Assembly: GCF_001937195.1 (NCBI RefSeq)
Contig: NZ_MSDO01000001.1
Location: 1-64,000 of the forward strand
DNA: 64,000 nt
Origin: Salinicola socius
Lineage (GTDB): Bacteria; Pseudomonadota; Gammaproteobacteria; Pseudomonadales; Halomonadaceae
Direction: 5' to 3'
This document shows positions 52,004-63,603 of this stretch, in pieces. Made by a program: the position numbers and the translations under genes. Position 1 is the stretch's first letter; each line of letters begins with the position of its first letter. A model generated the notes under the pieces. It saw only the letters and a program-made list of their open reading frames with translations, was not told the DNA's origin and searched no databases.

Positions 52004-53689
52004 ATGAAAGAGACGATCACACAACTGCTCGAAGCCGCCATCGCCAAGCTGCAGCAGTCAGGCGATCTACCGGCGGACGTGAATCCGGCGATCAAGGTCG
52101 ATCCGACCCGCGACAAGGCCCATGGCGACTACGCCAGCAACCTGGCGCTGATGCTCGCCAAGCCGGCCGGCTGCAAGCCCCGCGAGCTCGCCGACAAGCT
52201 GGTAGCCGCCATTCCCGCCAACGAGGTGATCCGCAAGACCGAGATCGCCGGGCCGGGATTCATCAACTTCTTCGCCGCTACCGACGCCATTGCCGGCATC
52301 GTCAGCCAGATCCTGGATGCCGGCGACACGTTCGGTCGCAGCATGATCGGGGCGGGAGAGAAAGTTCAGGTCGAGTTCGTTTCCGCCAACCCGACCGGGC
52401 CACTGCACGTCGGTCATGGCCGTGGCGCCGCCATCGGCGACTGCCTGTGTCGACTGCTGGAAGCGACCGGCTTCGAGGTGACCCGCGAGTTCTACTACAA
52501 CGATGCCGGCGCTCAGATCAACAATCTGATGCGCTCGGTGCAGGCCCGCGCCCGCGGCCTCGGCCCCGATGACGAAGGCTGGCCCGAAAACGGTTATCGC
52601 GGCGACTACATCGGCGATGTCGCGGCATCCTATCTGGCCGGCGAGACCGTGACGGCCGATGACCGCGAGGTCACCGCCAAGGGCGATCCCGACGACGAGG
52701 CGGCCATTCGCGCGTTCGCCGTGGCCTATCTGCGACGCGAGCAGGATCTCGATCTCAAGGCATTCGGGGTCGAATTCGACGTCTATTTCCTGGAGTCCTC
52801 ACTGTATGCCGAGGGTCGGGTCGAGGAGACCATCGAGGCACTGGTCTCCGGGGGGCACACCTACGAGGCGGACGGCGCGCTGTGGCTTCGCACCACCGAT
52901 TTCGGAGACGACAAAGACCGCGTGATGCGCAAGCGCGACGGCGACTACACCTACTTCGTGCCCGACGTCGCCTACCACTACAACAAGTGGCAACGCGGCT
53001 TCACCACCGTGATCGACGAACAGGGGGCCGATCACCATTCGACCGTCACCCGTGTTCGCGCCGGCCTGCAGGCCCTCGAGGTCGGGATCCCGCAGGGCTG
53101 GCCGGACTACGTGCTGCATCAGATGGTGCTGGTGACCCGCTCCGGCGTCGAGGTCAAGCTCTCCAAGCGCGCCGGCAGCTACGTCACGCTGCGCGACCTG
53201 ATCGACGAGGTGGGCCGTGATGCCACACGTTACTTTCTTGCCGCCCGCCGCGCCGATTCCCAGATGACGTTCGATATCGATCTCGCGCGCTCGCAGACCA
53301 ACGACAACCCGGTCTACTACATCCAGTACGCCCACGCCCGCGTCTGCAGCGTGCTGCGCAAGGCCGAGAGCGACGACCTTGCCTTCGACCACTCGACCGC
53401 GATGGCCAATCTGGAGCGTCTCGACGCCCCTCAGGAGAAGGCATTGATGAATCGGCTGGCACGCTATCCCGATGTCGTCGAGCGTGCCGCCCGCGCCCGC
53501 GAAGCGAATCAGATCGCGCAGTATCTGACCGAACTCGCCAGCGATTTCCACACCTGCTACAACGCCCAGAAAGTCATGGTCGACGATGCCGAGCTGCGCA
53601 ACGCGCGGCTGGCACTGGGTCTGGCAACGCGCCAGGTCATCGGCAATGGATTGGCGCTACTCGGCGTCAGCGCCCCGGAGGAGATGTAA
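52004..53689 (+). CDS. argS: Arginyl-tRNA synthetase
   Basis: Class I synthetase that charges tRNA-Arg. The 561 residues match the family. The N-terminal additional domain (about 1-110) is followed by the HIGH-type motif HVGH in [20 protein letters not shown] and by the KMSKS-region equivalent [16 protein letters not shown], then an anticodon-binding DALR domain. The SPOR-domain gene follows after 3 bases, as in Pseudomonas. The ribosome-binding site before 52004 is weak. Confidence 0.97.
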   Translation: MKETITQLLEAAIAKLQQSGDLPADVNPAIKVDPTRDKAHGDYASNLALMLAKPAGCKPRELADKLVAAIPANEVIRKTEIAGPGFINFFAATDAIAGIVSQILDAGDTFGRSMIGAGEKVQVEFVSANPTGPLHVGHGRGAAIGDCLCRLLEATGFEVTREFYYNDAGAQINNLMRSVQARARGLGPDDEGWPENGYRGDYIGDVAASYLAGETVTADDREVTAKGDPDDEAAIRAFAVAYLRREQDLDLKAFGVEFDVYFLESSLYAEGRVEETIEALVSGGHTYEADGALWLRTTDFGDDKDRVMRKRDGDYTYFVPDVAYHYNKWQRGFTTVIDEQGADHHSTVTRVRAGLQALEVGIPQGWPDYVLHQMVLVTRSGVEVKLSKRAGSYVTLRDLIDEVGRDATRYFLAARRADSQMTFDIDLARSQTNDNPVYYIQYAHARVCSVLRKAESDDLAFDHSTAMANLERLDAPQEKALMNRLARYPDVVERAARAREANQIAQYLTELASDFHTCYNAQKVMVDDAELRNARLALGLATRQVIGNGLALLGVSAPEEM

Positions 53690-53692
53690 ATC

Positions 53693-54397
53693 ATGGCACG
53701 CCGCCCCGATCAGAACAGCCGCCCCTCGACCTCTCGTTCTTCACCCAAAGGCGCGACGACGAAGTCTCGCTCCAGCCGATCCAACAACAGCCAGGGCGGC
53801 GGTCTCGGTGGCATTCCGGGCTGGCTGTGGGCGATTGCCGGCCTGATTGCCGGCTTCGCACTGTCGCAATACCTGGATCGATCTTCTCCGGAGCCGGTGG
53901 CCGCAGTGGTGCCGCGGCCGACCTCCAATCAGGCCGCCAGCGGGGGGGGAAGCAGCGCGCAAAATGGTGGTGCGGGCGCCGGCGAGAACACCGCCCAGCC
54001 GCCAGCGACGCCAACGTTCGAGTTCTACACGCTGCTGCCGGAAACGGAGGTCATCGCCCCCAACAGTGACAGCTCGGCGCCGGAGCCCACCGCCAAGACG
54101 ACCCAGGAAGCCGCTGCCGACGATGCCGCGAATCAGACCAAGCAGCCGACGCCCAGCGGCGGTCGCTACGTCTTGCAGGCGGCCTCCTTTCGCGATCTTG
54201 GCGACGCCGAACGCCTTGCCAACCGACTCAAGGACTTCGGCCTGCTGGCCAAGATCACCGACGTGCGCGCCAATGGCGATCAGCTATGGCACCGCGTCCA
54301 GGTCGGACCCTACGAGGACAAGCGCGAGCTGTCGCGCGCTCAGGATCTGATGGTGACCCAGGGCATCGAGCCGTTGCTGCTGCGCTTGCAGAACTGA
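53693..54397 (+). CDS. SPOR domain protein (FtsN-like)
   Basis: A 234-residue bitopic inner-membrane protein. A basic, Ser-rich cytoplasmic tail (1-37) is followed by one membrane helix (about 40-62, in GGIPGWLWAIAGLIAGFAL), a Pro/Ala/Ser-rich linker and a C-terminal SPOR domain (about 155-230) starting GGRYVLQAASFRDLGDAERL. SPOR domains bind septal peptidoglycan lacking stem peptides. The position between argS and hslV is that of the FtsN-type protein in Pseudomonas. It is probably a division protein, but no essential FtsN motif beyond the layout is certain. Confidence 0.88.
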   Translation: MARRPDQNSRPSTSRSSPKGATTKSRSSRSNNSQGGGLGGIPGWLWAIAGLIAGFALSQYLDRSSPEPVAAVVPRPTSNQAASGGGSSAQNGGAGAGENTAQPPATPTFEFYTLLPETEVIAPNSDSSAPEPTAKTTQEAAADDAANQTKQPTPSGGRYVLQAASFRDLGDAERLANRLKDFGLLAKITDVRANGDQLWHRVQVGPYEDKRELSRAQDLMVTQGIEPLLLRLQN

Positions 54398-54483
54398 GTC
54401 CTCGAATCCGAAACCCCGGGATCGTCCCGCCCTGAACGCCCGACGTCATCCCGTGGACGGCGCCTCGTCGCTGCAGCTCACCT

Positions 54484-54524
54484 CATTACAGCACTTTCAT
54501 TACAGCACTTTCATTACAGCACTT
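54484..54524. repeat. 14-bp tandem repeat, nearly three copies
   Basis: CATTACAGCACTTT occurs at 54484-54497 and 54498-54511, and a third copy lacking its last T at 54512-54524. The copies are identical. This is a small intergenic minisatellite between the SPOR gene and its terminator. Confidence 0.9.
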
Positions 54525-54528
54525 CAGG

Positions 54529-54553
54529 ACGGCCGGCATCCCTTGTCGGCCGT
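54529..54553 (+). terminator. Rho-independent terminator after the SPOR gene
   Basis: ACGGCCG (54529-54535) pairs with CGGCCGT (54547-54553) and is followed by TTCTCTTT. It should end the argS-SPOR transcript before hslV. Confidence 0.75.
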
Positions 54554-54584
54554 TTCTCTTTCCGGGACCCGCAAAAGCCCGCGG

Positions 54585-54613
54585 CTTGATTTCCCCGTTA
54601 CCCGCCCACATTT
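54585..54613 (+). promoter_or_regulatory. Sigma-32-like heat-shock promoter for hslVU
   Basis: CTTGATT (54585-54591), 13 bases, then CCCACATTT (54605-54613) resembles the sigma-32 consensus CTTGAAA-N13-15-CCCCATNT. hslVU is a sigma-32 regulon member in E. coli, which supports the reading. Confidence 0.5.
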
Positions 54614-54727
54614 GATGAGTCATGCTGCATCGCGTCATTCATCACCTCGTTCAATGCTGACGCGATCGCACCCGTTTTTCCGTGCCTCCGGTGACACTGG
54701 GCGGCGCGCCATTGGGAGTTAAACTGC

Positions 54728-55246
54728 ATGACCACAATCGTATCCGTGCGCCGTGGCGACCAGGTGGCTCTGGCCGGCGATGGCCAGGTTTCGCTGGGCA
54801 ACACGGTGATGAAAGGCAACGCCAGCAAGGTTCGCCGTCTTTACCGCGGCCAGGTCCTGGCCGGTTTCGCTGGCGGTACCGCCGACGCCTTCACCCTGTT
54901 CGAGCGTTTCGAAGCGCAGCTGGACAAGTACCAGGGGCATCTGACCAAGGCTGCGGTCGAGCTGGCAAAAGAGTGGCGTACCGATCGCGCGCTGCGTCGT
55001 CTCGAGGCGATGCTGGCCGTGGCCGACAAGACGGCTTCGTTGATCATCACCGGTAATGGCGACGTGGTCGAACCGGAACGCGGCATCATCGCCATCGGCT
55101 CCGGCGGCCACTTTGCACAGGCTTCGGCGCGAGCGCTGCTCGAGAATACCGAGCTCGGTGCCCGCGAGATCACCGAGAAGTCGCTCAACATCGCCGCCGA
55201 CATCTGCGTCTTTACCAATCACCAGATTACGCTCGAAGAGCTGTAA
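54728..55246 (+). CDS. hslV: ATP-dependent protease proteolytic subunit HslV
   Basis: The 172-residue peptidase of the HslUV (ClpQY) protease. After Met removal the catalytic N-terminal Thr is exposed ([25 protein letters not shown]). The remaining sequence has the proteasome beta fold with [17 protein letters not shown]. hslU follows after 15 bases. Likely heat-inducible from the promoter at 54585-54613. Confidence 0.98.
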   Translation: MTTIVSVRRGDQVALAGDGQVSLGNTVMKGNASKVRRLYRGQVLAGFAGGTADAFTLFERFEAQLDKYQGHLTKAAVELAKEWRTDRALRRLEAMLAVADKTASLIITGNGDVVEPERGIIAIGSGGHFAQASARALLENTELGAREITEKSLNIAADICVFTNHQITLEEL

Positions 55247-55261
55247 CGAGGCCGCATACCC

Positions 55262-56671
55262 ATGTCTCAGAATATTTCGTCTCACAGCGCCACGACCGAT
55301 AACGGCGTCACTCAGGAGAGCGCCAACGCTCGACCGGCGCTGACCCAGTCGGCGATGACGCCGCGGGAGATCGTGCATTCGCTCGATCAGTACATCATCG
55401 GCCAGCACGATGCCAAGCGCGCCGTCGCCATTGCCCTGCGCAATCGCTGGCGTCGGATGCGTCTCGACGAGGACATGCGCGGCGAGATCGTACCCAAGAA
55501 CATCCTGATGATCGGTCCCACCGGCGTCGGCAAGACCGAGATCGCGCGACGTCTGGCCAAGCTCGCCGGGGCGCCCTTTCTCAAGGTCGAAGCGACCAAG
55601 TTCACCGAAGTGGGCTATGTCGGCCGCGACGTCGAGTCGATCATTCGCGACCTGATGGAAATGGCGATCAAGATGGTCCGCGAGCAGGCCAAGGTCGAGG
55701 TGCGCCACAAGGCCCAGGATGCCGCCGAAGACCGCATTCTCGATGCGCTGCTGCCGCGTCCGCGGGGTAGCGAGTATGACGCCGGCCGCGATGACTCCTC
55801 GACCCGTCAGGTGTTCCGCAAGAAACTGCGCGAAGGTCAGCTCGACGACAAGGAGATCGATATCGAGGTGACGCCCGCCAGCCAGGGCGTGGATATCATG
55901 ACGCCGCCCGGCATGGAGGAGATGACCAATCAGCTCCAGAGCCTGTTCGCCAACATGGGCAAGCAGAAGTCCGAAAACCGCCGCGTGACGGTCAAGGATG
56001 CCTGGAAGCTGTTGCAGGACGAGGAAGCCGCCAAGCTGGTCAACGAGGAAGAGATCAAGCAGCGCGCGCTGGAAGCGGTCGAGCAGAACGGCATCGTGTT
56101 CCTCGACGAGATCGACAAGGTCGCCAAGCGCGGCGAGTCCGGCAGCGGCGGCGACGTCTCTCGCGAGGGCGTGCAGCGAGACCTGCTGCCGCTGATCGAA
56201 GGCTCCACCGTTTCCACCAAGCACGGCATGGTGCGGACCGACCACATCCTGTTCATCGCCTCAGGGGCCTTCCACCTCTCCAAGCCTTCGGATCTGATCC
56301 CGGAACTGCAGGGTCGTCTACCGATCCGGGTCGAACTCACTGCGCTGACGCCGGACGACTTCAAGCGCATCCTGACCGAGCCTTCGGCGGCACTGACCAA
56401 GCAGTACCGGGCCTTGCTCAATACCGAAGGTCTGGACGTCCAGTTCACCGACGACGGGATTTCCCGTATTGCCCAGATCGCCTGGCAGGTCAACGATGGC
56501 ACCGAGAACATCGGGGCGCGTCGCCTGCACACGGTGATGGAGCGACTGCTCGAGGAAGCCTCTTTCCAGGGCAGTGACTTCGCGAGTCCGCTGGTGGTCG
56601 ACGCGGACTACGTCAACGACAAGCTGGGCGAACTGGCGGTGGACGAAGATCTGTCGCGGTATATTCTCTAA
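55262..56671 (+). CDS. hslU: ATP-dependent protease ATPase subunit HslU
   Basis: The 469-residue AAA+ unfoldase that feeds HslV. Walker [16 protein letters not shown] (about 82-96) and Walker [15 protein letters not shown] are present, with the intermediate domain between them and the C-terminal tail ending DEDLSRYIL that activates HslV. The family core begins at [17 protein letters not shown] (residue 32). The first 31 residues are an extra Ser/Asn-rich extension, retained because GAGG precedes the ATG at 55262 and none precedes the ATG at 55355. Confidence 0.96.
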   Translation: MSQNISSHSATTDNGVTQESANARPALTQSAMTPREIVHSLDQYIIGQHDAKRAVAIALRNRWRRMRLDEDMRGEIVPKNILMIGPTGVGKTEIARRLAKLAGAPFLKVEATKFTEVGYVGRDVESIIRDLMEMAIKMVREQAKVEVRHKAQDAAEDRILDALLPRPRGSEYDAGRDDSSTRQVFRKKLREGQLDDKEIDIEVTPASQGVDIMTPPGMEEMTNQLQSLFANMGKQKSENRRVTVKDAWKLLQDEEAAKLVNEEEIKQRALEAVEQNGIVFLDEIDKVAKRGESGSGGDVSREGVQRDLLPLIEGSTVSTKHGMVRTDHILFIASGAFHLSKPSDLIPELQGRLPIRVELTALTPDDFKRILTEPSAALTKQYRALLNTEGLDVQFTDDGISRIAQIAWQVNDGTENIGARRLHTVMERLLEEASFQGSDFASPLVVDADYVNDKLGELAVDEDLSRYIL

Positions 56672-56742
56672 GGCACGAGCCGCGAAACGCGTCGGTCGCT
56701 CGCCGTCATGGCGGGCGATCGGCCCGAAGCCAGGAGTCCGTC

Positions 56743-57126
56743 ATGTCCGTCCCGATTCCCACCCGTGTCCACTACCACAAGGGCGATCGCGAGCTCGAGC
56801 TGGGTTATCCCGATGGTCAGAGCTATCGCCTGCCGGTGGAGTTGCTGCGCGTCTACTCGCCCTCGGCGGAAGTCCAGGGCCATCATCCCAGCGAGGCCGT
56901 GTTGCAGACCGGAAAGCGCCACGTCGGGCTGCTGGATATCTCCCAGACCGGCCGCTACGCGCTGAAGCTGCACTTCGACGACGGACACGATACCGGGCTT
57001 TATACCTGGGAGTACCTTCACGACATGGCGATCCACCGACAAGCGTGGTGGGAAGATTATCTCGCTCGGCTGGCACGCGCCGGCGCCTCGCGCGATGCCA
57101 GCGTGATTCGGATTCACCAGGTCTGA
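56743..57126 (+). CDS. DUF971 domain protein
   Basis: A 127-residue protein of the DUF971 family, which resembles the N-terminal domain of gamma-butyrobetaine hydroxylase. Seen are [27 protein letters not shown] and the C-terminal [19 protein letters not shown]. It lies downstream of hslU, a conserved place in Pseudomonas, and is followed by a strong terminator. DUF971 proteins have been linked to Fe-S protein assembly in some organisms; the role here is unknown. Confidence 0.87.
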   Translation: MSVPIPTRVHYHKGDRELELGYPDGQSYRLPVELLRVYSPSAEVQGHHPSEAVLQTGKRHVGLLDISQTGRYALKLHFDDGHDTGLYTWEYLHDMAIHRQAWWEDYLARLARAGASRDASVIRIHQV

Positions 57127-57181
57127 AGCCGCACGAGCGACGCCAGGAAATCCCGGGCGAGAGATCTCGAGCAGGAAATCG

Positions 57182-57214
57182 AAAAGGGCGGCGACCGCAA
57201 GGTGCCGCCCTTTT
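57182..57214 (+). terminator. Rho-independent terminator after the DUF971 gene
   Basis: An 11-bp stem (57182-57192 with 57204-57214) continues inward as ACC/GGT around a GCAA tetraloop, and the stem ends in TTTT. Its A-rich left side makes it usable in both directions. Confidence 0.85.
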
Positions 57215-57409
57215 GCGTGCGTGAAGCGCAAAGACAAGTTTGCGACCAGACGCTACAATGCGGACTCGATCGATTCACATCGTTTTGGCCCTGACCTTCA
57301 GCGCGTCACCCACATCGGCTCGGTCCGCTCGACAGCTCATCGCCGGACAGCGACAACATCGCCTCGATGGCGATACGATCGCCGCTCGCGTCATCTCGGA
57401 GAAAAGCAC

Positions 57410-58156
57410 ATGGATAAGCGCACCACCGACTTCGGCTACGAAAAGGTCGCGGTCGACGAGAAGGCCGCCCGCGTGGCCGACGTCTTTCACTCGGTGGCCG
57501 CGCGCTACGATGTCATGAACGATCTGATGTCATTCGGCATTCACCGCCTCTGGAAACAGCTGGCACTTGAGCGCAGCGGTGTTCGCCAGGGCCACAGCGT
57601 TCTCGACATCGCCGGCGGCACCGGTGACCTGACCCGCCAGTTCGCCAAGCGCGTCGGCCCGAAAGGCCGGGTCATCCTGGCCGACATCAACGAATCCATG
57701 CTGCGTGTGGGTCGTGACAAGCTGATCGATCACGGCGTCGGCGACAACGTCAAGTACGTTCAGGCCAATGCCGAAAGCCTGCCGTTTCCGGACAACAGCT
57801 TTCACTGCATCACCATCGCCTTCGGCCTGCGCAACGTGACCGACAAGGACGCTGCATTACGCTCGATGACACGGGTACTCAAACCCGGCGGACGCCTGCT
57901 GGTGCTGGAGTTTTCCAAGCCGGTCAACGGCCTGCTGTCGAAAGCCTACGATCAGTATTCTTTCCGCCTGTTGCCGCAGATGGGCCGACTGGTGGCCAAC
58001 GATGCCGACAGCTACCGCTACCTGGCGGAATCGATCCGCATGCATCCCGACCAGGAAACGCTCAAGACCATGATGCAGGCGGCCGGTCTGGAGCGCGTCG
58101 AATATACCAACATGACCGGTGGAATCGTCGCGCTACACCGCGGCATCAAGCTCTGA
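57410..58156 (+). CDS. ubiE: Ubiquinone/menaquinone biosynthesis C-methyltransferase UbiE
   Basis: A 248-residue SAM-dependent methyltransferase that acts on the benzoquinol ring during ubiquinone synthesis and on demethylmenaquinol where present. The SAM-binding motif is [17 protein letters not shown], with [13 protein letters not shown] and [16 protein letters not shown] after it. The ATG at 57410 ([14 protein letters not shown]) is chosen over an in-frame ATG at 57221 because similarity starts there and GGAGAA precedes it. It is the first gene of ubiE-ubiJ-ubiB. Confidence 0.97.
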   Translation: MDKRTTDFGYEKVAVDEKAARVADVFHSVAARYDVMNDLMSFGIHRLWKQLALERSGVRQGHSVLDIAGGTGDLTRQFAKRVGPKGRVILADINESMLRVGRDKLIDHGVGDNVKYVQANAESLPFPDNSFHCITIAFGLRNVTDKDAALRSMTRVLKPGGRLLVLEFSKPVNGLLSKAYDQYSFRLLPQMGRLVANDADSYRYLAESIRMHPDQETLKTMMQAAGLERVEYTNMTGGIVALHRGIKL

Positions 58157-58167
58157 GGGCTGGCGTC

Positions 58168-58791
58168 ATGCTGGATACTTTCGCCCTGGTCGCCCTGGAG
58201 CGCTCGCTGAACACGCTGCTGCGTCGTGACCCCGCATCGCCCGCACGTCTGGCAGCGCTGGCCGGCCATACCTTGCGGCTGACCTTCGTCGACGCGGAAC
58301 TCGGACTGCGCGTGGCTTTTCATGCCGAAGGCGTCACGCTCGGACGCGTCCATGACTGGCACGATTCAGACGATCTCGAAATCACCGTCACTCGCCACGT
58401 CATGACTCGCCTCGTGGCCGGCGACTCGCCCGAACGTCTGCTGTTCAGCGGGCAATTGCCGGTCACCGGCCAAACGGGGCTGCTGTCTCCGATCCAGGCG
58501 CTGTTCATGGAGCTTGATGTCGACTGGGAAGGCGCGTTATCCCGGGCGATGGGCAACGCGACGGCTCATGGTGTCGCCAGCGGCATTCGCCACCTCGACC
58601 GCCAGGCCCGTTTCCTGGTCAGCGAATGGCATCAGGACATGCGCGACTATCTGTTCGAGGAACGGCGCTGGCTGGCCGGACGCGACCAGCTCGCAGTGGC
58701 GCGCGACCATCTCACGGCACTTCAGCAATCCGTCGACCGCCTCGGTGCCCGAGTGGCTCGGCTACAACGTGGCCAGGAGTCGCATTCATGA
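58168..58791 (+). CDS. ubiJ: Ubiquinone biosynthesis accessory factor UbiJ (SCP2 domain)
   Basis: A 207-residue protein with an N-terminal SCP2 sterol-carrier-like lipid-binding domain (about 15-115) and a C-terminal helical part ([29 protein letters not shown]). It belongs to the aerobic ubiquinone assembly complex together with UbiB and UbiK. It sits 11 bases after ubiE and overlaps ubiB by 4 bases (ATGA), the standard ubiE-J-B arrangement. Confidence 0.94.
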   Translation: MLDTFALVALERSLNTLLRRDPASPARLAALAGHTLRLTFVDAELGLRVAFHAEGVTLGRVHDWHDSDDLEITVTRHVMTRLVAGDSPERLLFSGQLPVTGQTGLLSPIQALFMELDVDWEGALSRAMGNATAHGVASGIRHLDRQARFLVSEWHQDMRDYLFEERRWLAGRDQLAVARDHLTALQQSVDRLGARVARLQRGQESHS

Positions 58792-60410
58792 GCTTGCGGT
58801 TATTTCGCATCGCCTGGACCGTCTCCCGTTATCGCCTCGACAGCCTGGTGCCTCCGGAACGGCTACCGCCGGTCATCCGTTGGCTATGGCGCTTCGCGCC
58901 CGTTCGGCTGATTCCGATCGGCAACGATTCGCGCGGCAAACGGTTACGCCTGGCGCTGGAGTCACTCGGGCCGATCTTCGTCAAGTTCGGCCAGATGCTG
59001 TCGACGCGCCGTGATCTGCTGCCGCCGGATATCGCCGACGAGCTCAAGCGTCTTCAGGACCAGGTTCCGCCCTTCCCCGGCGAGACCGCTCGTGCCATGG
59101 TCGAAGTCGAACTCGGCAAGACCGTCGAGGAAGCTTTCGCGGCCTTCGACACCGAACCGCTGGCCTCGGCGTCGATCGCCCAGGTTCATGCCGCCGAGCT
59201 GCACAGCGGCGAGCAGGTCGTGGTGAAGATCATTCGTCCCGGGATCGATCGCATCATGCGCGAGGATATCGGGCTGCTCTATACCTTCGCGCGCCTGATG
59301 CGACGAATTCCCGAAGCGCGCCGCCTGCGGCCGGTCGAGGTGGTTCAGGACTACGAGGCGACCCTGTTCGACGAGCTCGATCTCAACAAGGAAGCCGCCA
59401 ATACGTCGCAACTCAAGCGTAACTTCCTGAGTTCACCGCTGCTCTATGTGCCGGCCATCCACTGGTCGCTGACCCACCGCCAGGTCATGGTCCAGGAGCG
59501 CATCAACGGCATCCCGGTTGCCGATATCGACGCCCTGCGCGCCCAGGGCACCGACCTCAAGAAGTTGGCCGAGCGTGGCGTCGAGATCTTCTTTACCCAG
59601 GTCTTTCGCGACAATTTCTTCCATGCCGACATGCACCCGGGCAATATCTTCGTGTCGCGGGACAATCCTGCCGAACCTCGTTACATCGCCATCGACTGTG
59701 GCATCGTCGGCAGCCTGACCCGTGAAGATCAGGACTACCTGGCCCGGAACCTGCTCGCCTTCTTCCGCCAGGACTACTACGAGGTCGCGGTGCTGCACAT
59801 CGAATCCGGCTGGGTCGGGGAAGGCACGCGGGCCAACGAGTTCGCCTCGGCGATCCGGGCCGTCTGCGAGCCGATTCTGGAGAAACCGCTCAAGGACATC
59901 TCTTTCGGCCAGGTGCTGCTGGGCCTGTTCCAGACGGCTCGCCGCTTCAATATGGAAGTCCAGCCACAGCTGGTGCTGCTGCAGAAGACCTTGCTCAATA
60001 TCGAAGGCCTGGGTCGTCAGCTCTATCCCGATCTGGATCTGTGGAGCACCGCCAGACCGTATCTCGAGCGCTGGATGCGCGAGCGCGCCGGCCCCAAGGG
60101 GTTCTGGAAAGCCCTGCAGAAGCACGCACCCGAACTGGCTCACCAGATTCCAGAGCTGCCGGTGCTCGCCTATCAGGCGCTATCCGATCGCGAACAGCAG
60201 CGTCGGCTCAACCGCCAGCAGACGGAGGCGCTGACGGGCCTCGAAGCCCGCTTCCAGCGAGCCGCGCCTCGGGCCAGGCGCCTGCGTCTGGGCGCCGTTC
60301 TGCTGGCCGTGGCGCTGGCCTGGCAACCGATGCTGGAATGGGCCGAACAGCAACCCTGGCCGGTACTGGTCGCCGCCGGACTGGGCTTGGTGCTGCTCGC
60401 CTGGCGCTGA
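58788..60410 (+). CDS. ubiB: Ubiquinone biosynthesis kinase-like protein UbiB
   Basis: A 540-residue ABC1/ADCK family protein required for ubiquinone synthesis. The family's KxGQ motif appears as [16 protein letters not shown], followed by the Ala-rich loop [14 protein letters not shown], the conserved Lys in VVVKIIRPG, and the metal-binding [10 protein letters not shown] and IDCGIVGSL motifs. Two C-terminal hydrophobic helices (about 490-540) anchor it in the membrane. Length is close to the 546 residues of E. coli. Confidence 0.97.
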   Translation: MSLRLFRIAWTVSRYRLDSLVPPERLPPVIRWLWRFAPVRLIPIGNDSRGKRLRLALESLGPIFVKFGQMLSTRRDLLPPDIADELKRLQDQVPPFPGETARAMVEVELGKTVEEAFAAFDTEPLASASIAQVHAAELHSGEQVVVKIIRPGIDRIMREDIGLLYTFARLMRRIPEARRLRPVEVVQDYEATLFDELDLNKEAANTSQLKRNFLSSPLLYVPAIHWSLTHRQVMVQERINGIPVADIDALRAQGTDLKKLAERGVEIFFTQVFRDNFFHADMHPGNIFVSRDNPAEPRYIAIDCGIVGSLTREDQDYLARNLLAFFRQDYYEVAVLHIESGWVGEGTRANEFASAIRAVCEPILEKPLKDISFGQVLLGLFQTARRFNMEVQPQLVLLQKTLLNIEGLGRQLYPDLDLWSTARPYLERWMRERAGPKGFWKALQKHAPELAHQIPELPVLAYQALSDREQQRRLNRQQTEALTGLEARFQRAAPRARRLRLGAVLLAVALAWQPMLEWAEQQPWPVLVAAGLGLVLLAWR

Positions 60411-60413
60411 GTC

Positions 60414-60419
60414 TATAAT
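60414..60419 (+). promoter_or_regulatory. -10-like hexamer before hisE
   Basis: A perfect TATAAT lies 4 bases after the ubiB stop and 73 bases before hisE. A matching -35 is not evident, so its strength is uncertain. It could drive hisE-tatABC. Confidence 0.35.
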
Positions 60420-60491
60420 GGTGGCCCGAGCCACGACGTCGTCGAGCGCCTCGCCGGGCCAAATTCGCTATACACGCAGGAATGTCATCTG

Positions 60492-60833
60492 ATGAGTGAT
60501 ACCCTCGAGCAACTGGCAGCGGTACTGGACGCCCGTCGCAGCGCGGACCCGGACAACTCCTATGTCGCGCAGCTGCATCACCGAGGCCTCAACAAGATCC
60601 TGGAAAAGGTCGGCGAGGAAGCCACCGAAACGCTGCTTGCCGCCAAGGATTTCGAGGTAGATGATGCACGAAGCCGTCAGGATCTGGTCGGCGAAGTGGC
60701 CGATCTCTGGTTTCACAGTCTGGTCATGCTGTCGCATCTCGATATCGATCATAGGGAAGTGCTGGCGGAACTGGCCCGGCGTGCCGGCGTCTCGGGGCTG
60801 GACGAAAAAGCCTCGCGCCAACGAGATTCATGA
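60492..60833 (+). CDS. hisE: Phosphoribosyl-ATP pyrophosphatase
   Basis: A 113-residue MazG-like pyrophosphohydrolase, second step of histidine synthesis (PR-ATP to PR-AMP). Metal-binding Glu/Asp motifs are visible in [15 protein letters not shown] and [16 protein letters not shown]. Unlike E. coli it is a separate protein from HisI. In Pseudomonas hisI lies directly upstream between ubiB and hisE; here no hisI is present. The tat genes follow. Confidence 0.96.
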   Translation: MSDTLEQLAAVLDARRSADPDNSYVAQLHHRGLNKILEKVGEEATETLLAAKDFEVDDARSRQDLVGEVADLWFHSLVMLSHLDIDHREVLAELARRAGVSGLDEKASRQRDS

Positions 60834-60872
60834 ATCATCATCGCGCCAACGCGCATCGGTAAGGAGAGAGTT

Positions 60873-61175
60873 ATGCTGGGCGGGATTAGTATCTGGCAGC
60901 TGTTGATCGTCCTCGGGATCATCATCCTGATTTTCGGCACCAAGAAACTGCGCAACGTGGGCAGCGACCTCGGCGGCGCCGTCAAGGGCTTCAAGAAAGC
61001 CGTTGGGGAAGATGAAGAGGAGAAGAAGGGGAGCAACACGCAGCAGAGTATCGACCACTCCCAGGACGCGACTCGCAACACGACGCCCCATGACACGACC
61101 AGCCAGGACAGCAACTTCGACAGTCGTCCCGACGAGACGAAGACAACGTCCGGCGACAAGGTCGAGCGCCAGTAA
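60873..61175 (+). CDS. tatA: Twin-arginine translocase subunit TatA
   Basis: A 100-residue pore-forming Tat component. One N-terminal membrane helix ([18 protein letters not shown], about 5-22), the FGTKKLRN hinge and an amphipathic helix ([14 protein letters not shown]) are followed by an acidic, Asp/Thr/Ser-rich tail. AAGGAGAG lies before the ATG. It starts tatABC, which exports folded proteins. Confidence 0.96.
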   Translation: MLGGISIWQLLIVLGIIILIFGTKKLRNVGSDLGGAVKGFKKAVGEDEEEKKGSNTQQSIDHSQDATRNTTPHDTTSQDSNFDSRPDETKTTSGDKVERQ

Positions 61176-61180
61176 CCGAC

Positions 61181-61612
61181 ATGTTCGATATCGGCTTCTT
61201 CGAACTTCTGCTGATCGGCATCGTCGGCCTGCTGGTGCTGGGCCCCGAGCGACTGCCCAAGGCGGCACGAACCGCCGGCCTGTGGGTCGGTCGGATCAAG
61301 CGCAGCGTCTCGACCATGCAACGGGAAATCACCTCCCAGCTGGAAGCCGAAGAGCTGCGCCAGAAGCTCGCCGAGCAGCAGAAAAAACTGGATGAAGGCA
61401 TCAATCAGGCGCGGCGCGGCGTCGAAAGGAGCTTCGAGAGCGAGTCGAAAAACGACTCGCCCGCTTCGACGTCAGCATCCGCGGCCGGCGGCGATCGCGA
61501 GCAGACCGCCCTGCCTTCCGATACCGACCTGCCCTCGTCGTCTTCCGCGCCGGGCTCGCCGCCTTCCACGCCCTCCTCCTCACCTGCGGACAAGGATTCG
61601 GCTCCCCGATGA
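61181..61612 (+). CDS. tatB: Twin-arginine translocase subunit TatB
   Basis: A 143-residue substrate-receptor subunit. The typical opening [26 protein letters not shown] contains the conserved Glu and Gly-Pro turn, then an amphipathic helix and a coiled region to about 85. The last 45 residues are a Ser/Pro-rich low-complexity tail. It lies 5 bases after tatA and overlaps tatC by 4 bases. Confidence 0.96.
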   Translation: MFDIGFFELLLIGIVGLLVLGPERLPKAARTAGLWVGRIKRSVSTMQREITSQLEAEELRQKLAEQQKKLDEGINQARRGVERSFESESKNDSPASTSASAAGGDREQTALPSDTDLPSSSSAPGSPPSTPSSSPADKDSAPR

Positions 61613-62382
61613 GCGATGCCTCCTCTCCACCGCCAGATGACAAGCAGCCACAGGCACCGTTGATCGAGCACCTGATCGAATTGCGCTCGCGCCTGCTCAA
61701 GGCGGTAATCGTCGTCGTGGTGATTTTTCTCGGGCTCTACGCTTTCTCCAACGACATCTACCGTTTCGTGGCCAACCCCCTGGTGGCATTGCTGCCGGTC
61801 GGGTCGAAGATGATCGCCACCGAGGTCACGTCGCCCTTTCTGGCACCGTTCAAGCTGACCATGGTGGTCGCCGTCTTCGCGGCGATCCCGTTCATTCTCT
61901 ATCAAGCGTGGGCGTTCATCGCACCGGGGCTCTACAAGCACGAGAAGGCACTGGCATTTCCGCTACTCGCCTCCAGCATTCTGCTGTTCTACTGCGGCGC
62001 GGCTTTCGCCTACTACGTGGTGTTTCCGCTGTTGTTCAGCTTCTTCGTGCATACCGGGCCTCAGGACGTCACGGTGATGACGGACATCAACGCCTACCTC
62101 AATTTCGTGTTGAAGATGTTCTTTGCTTTCGGCGTCGCCTTCGAGATCCCCATCGCCACGTTTCTGGTGATCTGGACCGGGATCACCGACGTGAAAAGTC
62201 TGAGCCAGAAGCGCCCCTACGTGATTCTGATCTGCTTCATCGTCGGCATGCTGCTGACCCCGCCGGACATCATCTCGCAAAGCCTGCTGGCCGTGCCCAT
62301 GTGGCTACTGTTCGAGGTAGGCATCATCTTCGGCCGTATCGTCCAGCGGCGACGCGCGGAAGAGCCGACCGAGGCTGGCTGA
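61609..62382 (+). CDS. tatC: Twin-arginine translocase subunit TatC
   Basis: A 257-residue, six-helix membrane protein that binds the twin-arginine signal peptide. The N-terminal [15 protein letters not shown] motif, the conserved [11 protein letters not shown] equivalent ([12 protein letters not shown]) and the [16 protein letters not shown] loop are all present. It is the last gene of tatABC. Confidence 0.97.
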   Translation: MSDASSPPPDDKQPQAPLIEHLIELRSRLLKAVIVVVVIFLGLYAFSNDIYRFVANPLVALLPVGSKMIATEVTSPFLAPFKLTMVVAVFAAIPFILYQAWAFIAPGLYKHEKALAFPLLASSILLFYCGAAFAYYVVFPLLFSFFVHTGPQDVTVMTDINAYLNFVLKMFFAFGVAFEIPIATFLVIWTGITDVKSLSQKRPYVILICFIVGMLLTPPDIISQSLLAVPMWLLFEVGIIFGRIVQRRRAEEPTEAG

Positions 62383-62439
62383 GCCGCTTGCTTGTCGAAC
62401 TGCTGCGACAACCGCCCTCAACCTGGCGTTCGCCACGGT

Positions 62440-62448
62440 TGTTATACT
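62440..62448 (+). promoter_or_regulatory. Extended -10 promoter candidate for hemB
   Basis: TGTTATACT contains the extended -10 TGN followed by TATACT (62443-62448). It lies 109 bases before the hemB ATG; the -35 region is a poor match. Confidence 0.45.
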
Positions 62449-62499
62449 GAGGCGTCGAACCCACTGTCATCGTTCTGTCACTCGCCGTCGGTAAGTTAG

Positions 62500-63564
<1,065 letters not shown>

Positions 63565-63603
63565 GGACCGCGGGCGTGTCTACCCCGGTACCGGAGACTT
63601 CTC

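Larger units (their letters stand above)
54398..54727. other. Intergenic region before hslV
   Basis: These 330 bases contain no gene. They hold the tandem repeat at 54484-54524, the terminator of the argS-SPOR unit at 54529-54553 and a heat-shock-like promoter at 54585-54613. Confidence 0.7.

Noticed and set aside
54719-56245. 508-codon minus-strand frame opposite hslV and hslU
   Set aside because: Antisense shadow of hslVU.
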